A DNA stretch of 64,000 nucleotides from Oceaniovalibus sp. ACAM 378. GTDB lineage: Bacteria > Pseudomonadota > Alphaproteobacteria > Rhodobacterales > Rhodobacteraceae. The notes beneath the pieces were generated by a model that searched no databases, had not been told where the DNA came from, and saw only the letters and a list, made by a program, of their open reading frames with translations. The stretch lies in the NCBI RefSeq assembly GCF_008085915.1, contig NZ_VSJK01000019.1:1-64000 (forward strand), given 5' to 3'. How positions within the stretch are numbered: the first letter of the stretch is position 1; each line of letters begins with the position of its first letter. Below are positions 37,072 to 44,976 of the stretch, piece by piece. The translations under genes and the position numbers were made by a program.

Positions 37072-37102
37072 ACGGCCGCCCCAATGCTTCGGGCGGCCGT
37101 TT
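37072..37102 (+). terminator. Terminator after ftsH
   Basis: ACGGCCGCCC (37072-37081), nine-base loop, GGGCGGCCGT (37091-37100): a perfect ten-base stem followed by TTCC. It closes the ybgC-to-ftsH block 22 bases past the ftsH stop. Confidence 0.75.
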
Positions 37103-37121
37103 CCGTCTCGGGAGAGTTTCC

Positions 37122-37712
37122 ATGCCAGCCTTGATATCCACCGGACTGACCGGCCGCATCACGTGGCTTGGCCATGTGGCGCACCGTGACCGCTCCGAGA
37201 TCGAAACGATCCGGTTGACCGAAATGCCGCTGGACTGGGGGGGATATGCGCCCGACTGTCACAGCGGCGTCACGCGCCCGTCCTGTTCTCGCGTGGTGTC
37301 GCAATACAAACGCAATACCGAAATCCGCAACACCCGCCAACTGTCACTCGTCAGTGCTGAGGAACTGGAACAAATAGCAGCCAAAATGGCGCTTGAGCGA
37401 ATAGATCCCACTTGGTTGGGCGCGTCGGTGGTCGTGTCGGGGTTAGAGGATTTCACCCATATTCCGCCGTCTTCCCGGCTTCAGGGGCCGGACGGGGCTA
37501 CGCTGACGGTCGATATGTTGAACCAACCTTGCCAGCTTCCGGCCAAGACGATCAACATGGTGCATCCGGGCCAGGGCGTGCGGTTCAAATCCGCCGCCAA
37601 AGGCAAACGCGGTGTGACCGCTTGGGTCGAGCGCCCGGGCACCCTGCGGCTTGGCGATGTTTTGACCCTGCATATCCCGGATCAGCGCGAATGGCAGGGA
37701 AACCCGACCTGA
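37122..37712 (+). CDS. MOSC-domain protein
   Basis: 196 residues. MOSC domains are found in molybdenum cofactor sulfurases and in YiiM-type proteins that carry a Cys for sulfur transfer. Visible family features: GLTGRITWLGHV at the start, HSGVTRPSCSRVVSQYKRNTEIRNTRQLSLVS (in parts), LGASVVVSGLEDFTHIPPSSRLQ and the late Cys in VDMLNQPCQLPAK where the reactive Cys usually lies. The closing KGKRGVTAWVERPGTLRLGD is also typical. Substrate unknown. A lone gene between two terminators. Confidence 0.85.
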   Translation: MPALISTGLTGRITWLGHVAHRDRSEIETIRLTEMPLDWGGYAPDCHSGVTRPSCSRVVSQYKRNTEIRNTRQLSLVSAEELEQIAAKMALERIDPTWLGASVVVSGLEDFTHIPPSSRLQGPDGATLTVDMLNQPCQLPAKTINMVHPGQGVRFKSAAKGKRGVTAWVERPGTLRLGDVLTLHIPDQREWQGNPT

Positions 37713-37723
37713 CAGACCCCCAC

Positions 37724-37767
37724 ACGCGAAAAGCCTCCAAACGTGAAAAGGCTCCAAACGTGAAAAG
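37724..37767 (+). repeat. 17-base tandem repeat
   Basis: Two full units and a third partial one of ACGTGAAAAGGCTCCAA (first unit ACGCGAAAAGCCTCCAA) at 37724-37740, 37741-37757 and 37758-37767. It leads directly into the terminator stem, whose 5' arm reuses the GAAAAG part of unit three. Confidence 0.7.
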
Positions 37768-37792
37768 ACCGGGCGTAATGCCCGGCCTTTTC
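37763..37792. terminator. Bidirectional terminator between MOSC gene and small membrane peptide
   Basis: AAAAGACCGGGC, GTAAT, GCCCGGCCTTTT: a long stem with one mismatch, A run on one side and T run on the other, so it can stop transcription from both the MOSC gene (plus) and the 24-codon gene (minus). Confidence 0.8.
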
Positions 37793-37824
37793 GGACCTTC
37801 AGAAACTTTCGGGAGGGAAATCCG

Positions 37825-37899
37825 TCAGATCAGAAGAGCGGTTGCCAGCGTGAGGCCCAATATCAGGCCGCCGTGGATTGCGAGTGTTGCGGTACGCAT
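37825..37899 (-). CDS. 24-residue single-span membrane peptide
   Basis: A 24-codon gene, too short for most gene finders. ATG at 37899 is preceded by a near-perfect ribosome site (GAGGAG, seven to eight bases away), and the peptide reads MRTATLAIHGG then LILGLTLATALLI before TGA. It has a short basic/polar start followed by one hydrophobic helix of about 17 residues, so it should span the inner membrane with its N-terminus in the cytoplasm. A bidirectional terminator follows within 35 bases. The complete set of expression signals argues that it is real. Similar tiny peptides serve as subunits of respiratory oxidases or transporters; which complex it would join is unknown. Confidence 0.6.
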   Translation of the reverse strand: MRTATLAIHGGLILGLTLATALLI

Positions 37900-38034
37900 C
37901 GTGTAACTCCTCGTGTTGCCTAACCAACCCGCGGGCGGCATTCTGGTTCCCTGACGGGCAAAGAAACTGCAGAGCCCCGCATCACGCCATCGCATCCGTC
38001 CCACCAAGGGGCGATATTGACAGGATGACCGCCC

Positions 38035-38580
38035 ATGAAATTTCGCGCCGCCGCTTTCGCCCTGGCCTTGGCCGCTCCGGCCCACGCGGATGACTGGTTC
38101 CTGCACGAATACGGCGAGTTGCGTGCGTTTCACGGGGACTGGATCGCCGTTTGCAATGACGCGGGGGCGGGGGACTGCCGGGTGGTGCAGACGCAGAAAA
38201 ATCCGGGATCCGACGCATTCTTCGATTCGCGCCTGTCCCTGCTGCGCCGCGACTCGGGTTCCGGCTGGACAGTCGAATTGATGGACCGGGGCCTGATCAA
38301 CTCCGATGTGCGCGCCGTCACCTTGAGTGTCGACGGCACCGCCATCCCGGTGGGCGCTGACGACTGGACCCCGTCCCGCACGCCCGATGACAATGCAATC
38401 GATTCGCTGTACATTACCGGAGCTGATGTGACCGACCGTCTGGTCACGTTGATGCGGCCGGGTGCGTGGGTGACGCTGGGCTATGGCCCGGCGAGCGATG
38501 GGGATGGCATGGCCGCCTTTTCCCTGCGCGGCGTGACGGCGGCAATGGGCGCGGTGGACGCACAGATTTCACAGCGATAG
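38035..38580 (+). CDS. Exported protein of unknown function
   Basis: 181 residues with a clear signal peptide (MKFRAAAFALALAAPAHA, cleavage before DDWF). The mature part has the layout of invasion-associated locus B-like periplasmic proteins: FHGDWIAVC, a second Cys in GDCRVVQTQ, a beta-rich middle, and a terminal GVTAAM block. The two cysteines probably form a disulfide. Similarity to IalB or DUF1176 is only suggestive. No operon partner. Confidence 0.65.
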   Translation: MKFRAAAFALALAAPAHADDWFLHEYGELRAFHGDWIAVCNDAGAGDCRVVQTQKNPGSDAFFDSRLSLLRRDSGSGWTVELMDRGLINSDVRAVTLSVDGTAIPVGADDWTPSRTPDDNAIDSLYITGADVTDRLVTLMRPGAWVTLGYGPASDGDGMAAFSLRGVTAAMGAVDAQISQR

Positions 38581-38637
38581 GATCTTTTCCGGCGTTGTCC
38601 CGTGCTGGTTTGCCTCAGGCCCCGACAATGTCCCGGA

Positions 38638-39309
38638 TTAAGTGGGACGCCGCGCGGGCATCGGCACCACATGAACAGCCGCGCCCGTCAGGTAGGCGCG
38701 CGCGCCGGGTTCCATCAGCGCGCCGAACACCGGATCCGACCAGCGCAAACCACCCGTATAGGTGCCAAAGGCCGGAAGAATTGCCCGCACGGAATCGATC
38801 AGGAAGCAGGGGCGTGACACCTGCCGTCCTTTGGGCGTCAACACTGCCTTGGGATGATAGTGGCCGGAAATCTCGCCCTTTTGCGCCGATGCGATGTGGC
38901 GAAACGTCAGCCCGTCTAGTGCGAGCGCCGCGCGGTGCGTGCCACCGATGGTGACCGGCCCGGGATCGTGGTTGCCCTCGATCCACGTCCAGTCCCGCCC
39001 GGCCATCAGCCGTGTCAGCCACAGACGCGCGTCTTCTGGCAGGGACAGCATCGAATCCAGATCATCGAAACTGTCGCCAAGGCAAACCACATGGCGCGCC
39101 TCGGTTGCGGTGATCTCGGATTCCAGCCGGGTCAGGGTGTCGTGCACCTCATAGGGTGGCAACAATGTGCCAGACCGGCGGGCAATCCGTTCGGATTTAC
39201 CCAGATGAAGGTCCGAGATGCACAGCAGCCGTTGGGCAGGCCAGTACAGCGCACCGCTGGCGCGGGCAATCAGGTGGTGTCCCGCAAGGGTGAAGGGTTG
39301 CGCGTTCAT
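38638..39309 (-). CDS. pdeM: Ligase-associated DNA damage endonuclease PdeM
   Basis: 223 residues, calcineurin-like metallophosphoesterase. Metal ligands visible: ISDLHLGKSERIA, LGDSFDDLD, EGNHDPG and the final GHYHP. In the 'ligase-associated' set it goes with an Lhr-type helicase, a metallo-beta-lactamase-fold exonuclease and an ATP-dependent DNA ligase. Here it follows the helicase gene on the same strand with 54 bases between. I prefer the ATG at 39309; a GTG at 39324 would add five residues. A GTTC-N7-GTTC sequence overlaps the start codon. Confidence 0.88.
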   Translation of the reverse strand: MNAQPFTLAGHHLIARASGALYWPAQRLLCISDLHLGKSERIARRSGTLLPPYEVHDTLTRLESEITATEARHVVCLGDSFDDLDSMLSLPEDARLWLTRLMAGRDWTWIEGNHDPGPVTIGGTHRAALALDGLTFRHIASAQKGEISGHYHPKAVLTPKGRQVSRPCFLIDSVRAILPAFGTYTGGLRWSDPVFGALMEPGARAYLTGAAVHVVPMPARRPT

Positions 39310-39318
39310 GCTCTGTTC
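39304..39318. promoter_or_regulatory. LexA-type box over the pdeM start
   Basis: GTTC at 39304-39307, seven bases, GTTC at 39315-39318. It covers the pdeM start codon, between the helicase and pdeM genes. A repressor here could block pdeM, but about two random matches per 64 kb are expected, and the position inside the coding start is unusual. Confidence 0.35.
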
Positions 39319-39363
39319 GTGCACGAAGCGGGAAGCGGCTGCAATCCCCTGACTGGCCTCCTG

Positions 39364-41781
39364 TCAGGCTTTATCGACCGCTCCCAACCCCGCTTCTTCC
39401 AGAAGGCGCGCGGCCTCTTCCCCAAGCAGCCGCTCATTCGCGGCCCCCTGAACAGGAACCCGGCCCATTTCCAGAAACAGCGGTGCCGACAGGGGGGTGA
39501 TGCCATCAAGGCGCAGCAGGTCGATGCGCCCGGCGGTGCGGGACAACATTTCTTCGATCCGCCCAAAATCGACCAGCCCTTTCAGCGCTTCTTCGCGGGT
39601 GATCTGCATTAGCACATGGTCAGGGTCGTATTTGCGCAGGGTGTCATACAGGATATCGGACGAAAACGCCGCCTGACGCCCGGATTTCCGGGCCCCGGCT
39701 GTCTGTCGGTCGATCAGGCCGGATATGATCGCGCTGGCCTTGAACGTGCGTTTCATCACCGCATTGCCCGCCAGCCAGGACTCGAACCCCGCGCGCAGGT
39801 TTTCTGCGGCAAACAGCGGCTCGGGATCGGTCAGCGGATCCAGCCCCCAGACCATCACCGCATAGTCAGTGGCGACAAAGCCCATGGGGTGCAGGCCCAG
39901 CGCCTCCATCCGCTGGGTGGTCAGCAGGCCCAGCGTCTGCATTGCATTGCGCCCGGCAAACCCATAGATCACTGCATGTTCACGGCCTTTCCACGGAAAG
40001 CTTTCGATCAACAGGCGACCGGGTTCGGGCAGGCGCGAACGATCGCGCTGCAGATGCAGCCAGGCGCGCGTGTGGTCGGGCAGGGCGGGCCAGTCGTCCT
40101 GCCCGAACATGGTCAGGATGCGGTGCGACAGTTGCGTCGATGTGGCAAACTTGGTGCCCATGAAGGTCGCGATCTTTGGCGGTTTGTCGGCGCGGCGGGT
40201 CACCTCGACCGTCATTTCTCGCAGATTCTCGTATCGCACGATCTGGCCGCCGATCAGAAAGGTGTCGCCGGGTGTCAGGGTTGCGGCAAAGCCTTCTTCG
40301 ACCTCGCCCAAGGGCTGACCGCCGAAGCGGTTTTTCAGCCGCACCTTGAGCGTGTCTGTGTCCTGAATCGTGCCGATGTTCATGCGGATCTGACGTGCGG
40401 CACGGGGATCACGCAGGTGCCACAACCCTTCCGTCAGCTTCAGCCGCTGCCAGCGATCATAGGCGCGCAGGGCATAGCCACCCGTTGCGACGAAATCGAG
40501 ACAGGCATCGAATGCCGCGCGGGTCAGGGCGGCATAGGGGCCAGCGCCGGTGACTTCGGCAAACAGGGCGTCGGCGTCGAACGGTGCGGCGCAGGCGGCG
40601 ATCAGAATATGCTGGCACAACACATCGCGCGGGCCGGGGCCACGCGGATCGCCGTCGAGCGTGTGGGCGCGGACGGCTTCAAGTGCTGCGACACATTCCA
40701 CCACCTCGAACCGATTGGCAGGCACCAACAGCGCCTTTGACGGTGCGTTGTATCGGTGATTGGCCCGCCCGATCCGCTGTACCAGCCGTTTGACGTTCTT
40801 TGGCGCTCCGATCTGGATCACCAGATCCACATCGCCCCAGTCGATCCCGAGGTCGAGCGATCCGGTGCACACGATGGCACGCAGATCGCCGTTGACCATC
40901 GCCGCTTCGACTCTCTGGCGCTGTGTCTTGTCCAGGCTGCCGTGGTGAATGCCGATGGGCAGTGCATCCTCGTTGGCCAACCAGAGTTTGTGAAAGAAAA
41001 TCTCGGCCTGTGCGCGGGTGTTGTGAAAGATCAGCGTCGTCTTGTGCGCGCGTACCTGTTCCAGCACCGCAGGGATGGCGTAAGCGGCGCCACCCCCCGA
41101 CCAGGGGGGCGGTTCATCGGTTGTCAGCATGGCGATATCGGGGTCGGGGCCGGAATCGGCGCGCAGGATTTCGCAGGGGTCGGGGTGATGCGCCAGAAAC
41201 CGCGCGATCGCCTTGGGGTCTTCCACCGTGGCCGACAGCCCGACACGGCGCAATCCCGGCACCAATGTCTGCAACCGGGCCAGCGCCAGCATCAGCTGAT
41301 CGCCGCGTTTGCTTTCGGCAAGCGCGTGGATTTCATCGACCACGACGCGCTGCAACCCGGCAAACATGCGCGGCGCGTCCTCATAGCTGACCAGCAGAGC
41401 CAGACTTTCCGGCGTCGTCAGCAGGATATGCGGCGGATCGGCGCGCTGGCGTTTCCTTTGGGTCTGGCTGGTGTCGCCCGTGCGATCCTCGACCCGGATC
41501 GGTAGGGACATTTCCGCCACGGGCGTGGACAGGTTGCGGCGGATGTCGGCGGCCAGCGCCTTGAGCGGGGAGACATAAAGCGTGTGCAGCCCCGGGCGCG
41601 GTTCGACGGCCAGATCGACGAGAGTGGGCAAAAACCCCGCCAGGGTCTTGCCCCCGCCGGTGGGCGCGATCAGCAAAAGCGCGGGGGCGTCGGAACGGTC
41701 GAGCATCTCTTGCTGATGCGGGTGGATCGACCAGCCCTTTGTGGCGAACCAGTGGTGAAAGGCGGCGGGCATTGGGTGCAT
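39364..41781 (-). CDS. Ligase-associated DEXH-box helicase (Lhr-C1 type)
   Basis: 805 residues, superfamily 2 helicase. Motif I APTGGGKT (38-45), Ia LYVSPLKALAADI, II DEIH in VVVDEIHALAESKRGDQ, III SAT in GLSATVEDPKA, then domain 2 with IVCTGSLDLGIDWGDVDLVIQIGAPK and VQRIGRANHRY. A winged helix and the Lhr-type C-terminal domain follow. It translocates on DNA and belongs with PdeM in the ligase-associated repair set. Its usual partners, the DNA ligase and exonuclease, would be expected upstream at about 41.8-44 kb, but that region holds only gene remnants. Start is either the Met at 41781 or Met4 at 41772. Confidence 0.92.
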   Translation of the reverse strand: MHPMPAAFHHWFATKGWSIHPHQQEMLDRSDAPALLLIAPTGGGKTLAGFLPTLVDLAVEPRPGLHTLYVSPLKALAADIRRNLSTPVAEMSLPIRVEDRTGDTSQTQRKRQRADPPHILLTTPESLALLVSYEDAPRMFAGLQRVVVDEIHALAESKRGDQLMLALARLQTLVPGLRRVGLSATVEDPKAIARFLAHHPDPCEILRADSGPDPDIAMLTTDEPPPWSGGGAAYAIPAVLEQVRAHKTTLIFHNTRAQAEIFFHKLWLANEDALPIGIHHGSLDKTQRQRVEAAMVNGDLRAIVCTGSLDLGIDWGDVDLVIQIGAPKNVKRLVQRIGRANHRYNAPSKALLVPANRFEVVECVAALEAVRAHTLDGDPRGPGPRDVLCQHILIAACAAPFDADALFAEVTGAGPYAALTRAAFDACLDFVATGGYALRAYDRWQRLKLTEGLWHLRDPRAARQIRMNIGTIQDTDTLKVRLKNRFGGQPLGEVEEGFAATLTPGDTFLIGGQIVRYENLREMTVEVTRRADKPPKIATFMGTKFATSTQLSHRILTMFGQDDWPALPDHTRAWLHLQRDRSRLPEPGRLLIESFPWKGREHAVIYGFAGRNAMQTLGLLTTQRMEALGLHPMGFVATDYAVMVWGLDPLTDPEPLFAAENLRAGFESWLAGNAVMKRTFKASAIISGLIDRQTAGARKSGRQAAFSSDILYDTLRKYDPDHVLMQITREEALKGLVDFGRIEEMLSRTAGRIDLLRLDGITPLSAPLFLEMGRVPVQGAANERLLGEEAARLLEEAGLGAVDKA

Positions 41782-42501
41782 GGCGCATATGTAGGGCGTC
41801 CATGTGGCTTTGACGACGGTGACGGAACCAAGCGGGGAACAAATTTTCGAGGAAAATTTGTGCCTCCGGCGGGAGTATTTGGATCAAAGAAGAAACCGGG
41901 TTCAGCACCCGTCGATTGCCGCAATTGGGGTAATTTGTGGAATGGGGGCTTTAGCCGGTGCGGTCTCCATCCATCTACTCTTTGCAACGTCGCTGGCGCC
42001 GTGTGATGGACCTTTGTGTGCTGCCGCTGGGTTGATTTCCTCTGTGTTCGTCAGCCGTCGATTCCCTGTTTGACGCGGCCGGTGTAACATCGGTGGCTTC
42101 AGCGGCATGACGTCTCGGGCTTGCCGGGCGTCGAGGGGGACAGGCGAAAGCGGCAGCGGTTCAAGCGGTACAAACAACGACGCATTGCACTGACCCGGTG
42201 GCGGTGAGGGCGCTGGCGTCGTTCCTTGTGCGAGTAACGCCCGGCGTGCCGCCCTGGCTTTGGATGAAGGGGCGGCTCCGCGCCCCATAACGCAACTGAT
42301 CGCCGCGCATCCGGTGCATGCCGGCCATGGCGACAACCACCCCGATTGGCCGACTTCGGGCGATCGGGGCGGGGGTGCTGTGCGCTAATATTGGTGTTTC
42401 GGGGCAGGGGAAAACGGTGTCACGCGTTTCCTATAGGCGGGGAGTGGCAAAAAAGATCGGGACCCTCAAGTGCTGTAACCTCGCTGCTTCCTTAGATCAG
42501 C
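41782..42501. other. 720 bp stretch without an intact gene
   Basis: Contents: the second copy of the dispersed element (41861-41899), then a hydrophobic fragment on the plus strand reading GVICGMGALAGAVSIHLLFA and ending at about 42073 that looks like a piece of a membrane protein, and short open pieces on both strands that change frame every 50-150 bases. An example is a plus-strand piece near 42240-42390 with ITQLIAAHPVHAGHGDNHPDWP. I interpret it as decayed coding DNA preceding the DUF305 and MauE remnants. No terminator or RNA gene recognised. Confidence 0.45.
41861..41899 (+). repeat. Dispersed intergenic element, copy 2
   Basis: The core TGCCTCCGGCGGGAGTATTT (identical over 20 bases to copy 1 at 11699) followed by GGATCAAAGAAGAAACCGGG. 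Upstream lies AAATTTTCGAGGAAAATTT, a palindromic AT-rich stem. It is located upstream of the helicase gene, in intergenic DNA. Confidence 0.7.
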
Positions 42502-42822
42502 ATGACCGAGGGAGATTTGCGAAACGGACGGTTCTTCGCGGTGATTACGCCCTCAAGGGTGATTTTGTTCGGTCTGTTTTCCCGCAACAAATATCTGACC
42601 GGCCATTTGCTCTGGTCTGAAACCCGTGCCTATGTCGCGGTGCTGATGGGGGTGACGATGGCCATCATCATGCTGTTCAACAGGGTTTCGATGTATTCCA
42701 ACAAGACGATGAACATGGCGAACTTTGCCAAGGCGCTCATTGTTTGCGGCGGGTCGCTCTGGAAGTTGCGCAGTCAGGTGACGGCAGACCTTCATCGGCG
42801 GGATATGGATCGGCGGTTTTAA
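42502..42822 (+). pseudogene. N-terminal half of a DUF305-type membrane protein
   Basis: 106 codons. The piece from GRFFAVITPS through SETRAYVAVLMGVTMAIIML, MYSNKTMNMA and SLWKLRSQVT follows the membrane half of a DUF305 protein (two helices, then a VRSQ-type turn leading to a cytoplasmic or periplasmic domain with an MIPHH metal motif) almost residue for residue as I recall the family. The MIPHH half is gone: immediately after SQVT the DNA continues in another frame as the end of a glutaredoxin domain. It is therefore a truncated copy. DUF305 proteins usually accompany copper resistance genes. Confidence 0.6.
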
Positions 42823-43411
42823 TGCGTTGCGCGAATACTTCGGCAGGGATGTGCCGGATGAGGACGCGACAGCCTATCGGCCGGTGATCACCATTTTCGC
42901 TGTCGCTGCGCTTTTGGGGCTGAGGCTGAGTTGGTACAGCTTCGCCCCTTTCCTGTCGCTGCGGGCCGTCGAATGGTTCTTCGGCCTGTCGATGTGTTTT
43001 TTGGCGGTGCAGAAATTGCCGGATATCGAGAGTTTCTCGACAATGGTTCTCAACTACGACTTTCTGGCGCAGCGCTGGGTGCCCTACGGCAAGGTCTTTC
43101 CGTTCGGGGAGGCGCTGGCGGGCATTTTGATGGTTGCGGGGGCGTTGCCTTGGGTCTCGGGTCCGGTGGCGCTGTTTATCGGTCCGGTCGGTGCGTTCTC
43201 GGTGTTCAAAGCCGTCTACATTGAAAAGCGCGAACTGAAATGCGCCTGCGTGGGCGGATCGTCCATCGTGCCGCTGGGATTCGTGTTTTTGACCGAGAAC
43301 CTCGTGATGATGTGCATGGGTGCCTTCCCGCGCTGCTTTAGGTTTGTGAGTTACCCACATTCAGGCGTCGGAGGGCGGCGCTGGTCACCGGAGCGGACGA
43401 TCCCGCCGTAA
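42782..43411 (+). pseudogene. Truncated glutaredoxin-MauE/DoxX fusion protein
   Basis: From 42782 the frame reads RQTFIGGIWIGGFNALREYFG, the last strand and helix of a glutaredoxin domain (pattern TTPQTFIGGERIGG). The four-helix MauE/DoxX membrane domain follows (VEWFFGLSMCFLAVQKLPDIE, LNYDFLAQRWVPYGK, GEALAGILMVAGALPW, KAVYIEKRELKCACVGGSS). Intact relatives are about 250 residues and carry the whole glutaredoxin fold with its Cys motif, missing here. No ATG; a TTG at 42827 would be the only start, cutting into the remaining domain. The end also looks shifted: in the adjacent frame a stop appears at 43339-43341 where relatives end. MauE proteins are membrane thiol-redox factors. It could still be expressed as a 194-residue membrane protein. 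Confidence 0.6.
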
Positions 43412-43587
43412 CGATCATGTTTGCCGCCGCCGATCGTGTAACTTTCGACACGCGATCCGGGTAAACGTCGCGTTATTCTGACGCCGCACACTATGCCTTT
43501 CACATACCACGCCGCCTCGCGTATTATAAAGGCGGCCGAGGCCCGTTTCGCCAATACGTGGCGATCAAACAGACAAGAGATGATACA

Positions 43588-44175
43588 GTGACCAGTATAT
43601 TCAATCGACGCAGTTTCATGATCGGCCTGAGCGCCGCAGGAGCTTTGGGCACCGGCACCGTGCAGGCCCGCGCGAACCCGTTTCCGGAAAAATTCATGCC
43701 GCAATTGGCAAAGCCCCTGAGCCCGGCATGGCGCGCGGGCGAGGTCCATGTCGTTCCCGACGACTTCTTCCTCTATTTCATGCACACCGACCTTATGGCG
43801 TTCCGATACGGTGTCGGCGTCGGACGCAAGGGGCTTTACGAACCCGGAACGTTCACGATGAAGCGCAAGGCCGAATGGCCCAGATGGCGCCCGACGAACG
43901 CGATGATCCAGCGTGAGCCACACAAGTACGAACAGTACGCAGACGGGATGGCGGGCGGACCGGACAACCCCTTGGGTGCGCGTGCGCTGTATCTTTTCGA
44001 CGATGCCGGGCGCGATACCTATCTGCGCATCCACGGCACCAACGCCCCCGGAACGATCGGCACCGCAGTCTCGAACGGCTGTGCGCGGCTGACCAACGAT
44101 CATGTGCAAGACCTTTATCCGCGCGTGGAGATCGGGGCGCGGGTGATCCTTCACCCCAAGGTCAGGACGACGTGA
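43588..44175 (+). CDS. L,D-transpeptidase (YkuD family)
   Basis: 195 residues. The start is taken as GTG at 43588 with AGAGA upstream. The N-terminus NRRSFMIGLSAAGALGTG is a twin-arginine-type export signal. The YkuD catalytic domain holds His149 in YLRIHGTNAPGTIG and the nucleophile Cys165 in SNGCARL, followed by the family Arg and Asn. These enzymes cross-link peptidoglycan 3-3 or attach proteins to it. In Rhodobacteraceae similar genes occur beside copper-resistance genes. This is the only intact gene of the 41.8-44.2 kb region. Confidence 0.88.
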   Translation: MTSIFNRRSFMIGLSAAGALGTGTVQARANPFPEKFMPQLAKPLSPAWRAGEVHVVPDDFFLYFMHTDLMAFRYGVGVGRKGLYEPGTFTMKRKAEWPRWRPTNAMIQREPHKYEQYADGMAGGPDNPLGARALYLFDDAGRDTYLRIHGTNAPGTIGTAVSNGCARLTNDHVQDLYPRVEIGARVILHPKVRTT

Positions 44176-44189
44176 CGCCTTTGGGATTC

Positions 44190-44216
44190 CCGGTCGGAAA
44201 ATAGCTTTCCGACCGG
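44190..44216 (+). terminator. Hairpin after the L,D-transpeptidase gene
   Basis: CCGGTCGGAAA (44190-44200), ATAGC loop, TTTCCGACCGG (44206-44216): a perfect eleven-base stem 14 bases past the stop codon, without a T run. The following 250 bases up to the Lrp gene are AT-richer and hold nothing I recognise. Confidence 0.65.
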
Positions 44217-44463
44217 CCTGCCTAGATGTGGGTCCCGTCGAAAATCTCGTATACTGTCAGTCGGATACGGCGTGTTCTTGATCTGCGGCATTGGCGATTT
44301 TACTCTTAATTAAATCGCCTTTGGCGAGGATTGCGATCAACAGGCCCGTGTCGAACGGCCGGTCCTTTCCTGAAACAAGCGCATGACTGGGTTTCCAACA
44401 TCTGTTCATCAGGGATGGTCGGATTGGAGCGGTCTGCCGCCGTAACGCAAGTGGCCAGCGGTG

Positions 44464-44976
44464 TCATAGATAATCCGTTGGAATCGCTGTGGTGAATTTC
44501 ATCTCCTCCATCGAGATCATTCCGTTGACCCGGGTGAAGTCGAGTTTTTCGATCATGCGCTTGTAGACGGTGTCATAGGCAGCGACATCGGGAACCACGA
44601 CCTTCAGGATGTAATCGACGGTGCCGGTGAGGCGATAGGCCTCGATGATCTCGGGAATGTCGTCGATTAGTGCGCGGAACCTGTCGATCCAGTCTTTCTC
44701 GTGGCGGGGGGCGCTCAGGCCGATGAAGATCGTCATCGGCACATTCGCCATCGCCTGATCCACGAGCGCAACGCGCTTGGAGATCAGGCCCGATTCCTCC
44801 ATCCGTTTGATCCGTCGCCAGCAAGGCGTCGCGGTCAGTCCGACGGCATCCGCGATTGCGCTGATCGGCATATCGCTGTTTTCCTGAATGATCTTCAGGA
44901 TCTGGCGATCGACCTTGTCAAAGCTCATCTGCTCGGTCGATTTGGTGCCGTTGCGGCGGGGTTTCGGGGTCGTCAT
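44464..44976 (-). CDS. Lrp/AsnC-family regulator
   Basis: 170 residues. N-terminal helix-turn-helix (about 18-65; VDRQILKIIQENSDMPISAIADAVGLTATPCWRRIKRME in pieces) and the RAM ligand-binding domain (about 80-165; RLTGTVDYILKVVVPDVAAYD). Lrp/AsnC proteins bind amino acids and control their use. The gene overlaps the glyoxalase-like gene upstream by four bases and sits near a divergent ABC/amino-acid operon at 46.8 kb, so it is the best candidate regulator of that operon (inference). The longer basic N-terminus KPRRNGTKSTEQ is unusual but may be real; Met17 is an alternative start. Confidence 0.9.
   Translation of the reverse strand: MTTPKPRRNGTKSTEQMSFDKVDRQILKIIQENSDMPISAIADAVGLTATPCWRRIKRMEESGLISKRVALVDQAMANVPMTIFIGLSAPRHEKDWIDRFRALIDDIPEIIEAYRLTGTVDYILKVVVPDVAAYDTVYKRMIEKLDFTRVNGMISMEEMKFTTAIPTDYL

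Noticed and set aside
41825-41840. GAAC...GAAC pair upstream of the Lhr-type helicase as a LexA box
   Set aside because: The spacer is eight bases, not seven as in the alphaproteobacterial box.
41902-42336. 144-codon minus-strand frame in the decayed region
   Set aside because: Composition is Pro/Ala/Arg-rich without a known family, and it overlaps the plus-strand membrane-protein fragment, which looks more like real protein.
42460-42495. Possible CueR/MerR-type promoter before the DUF305 fragment
   Set aside because: The candidate half-sites (ACCCTC and AACCTC) do not form an inverted repeat with the required spacing.
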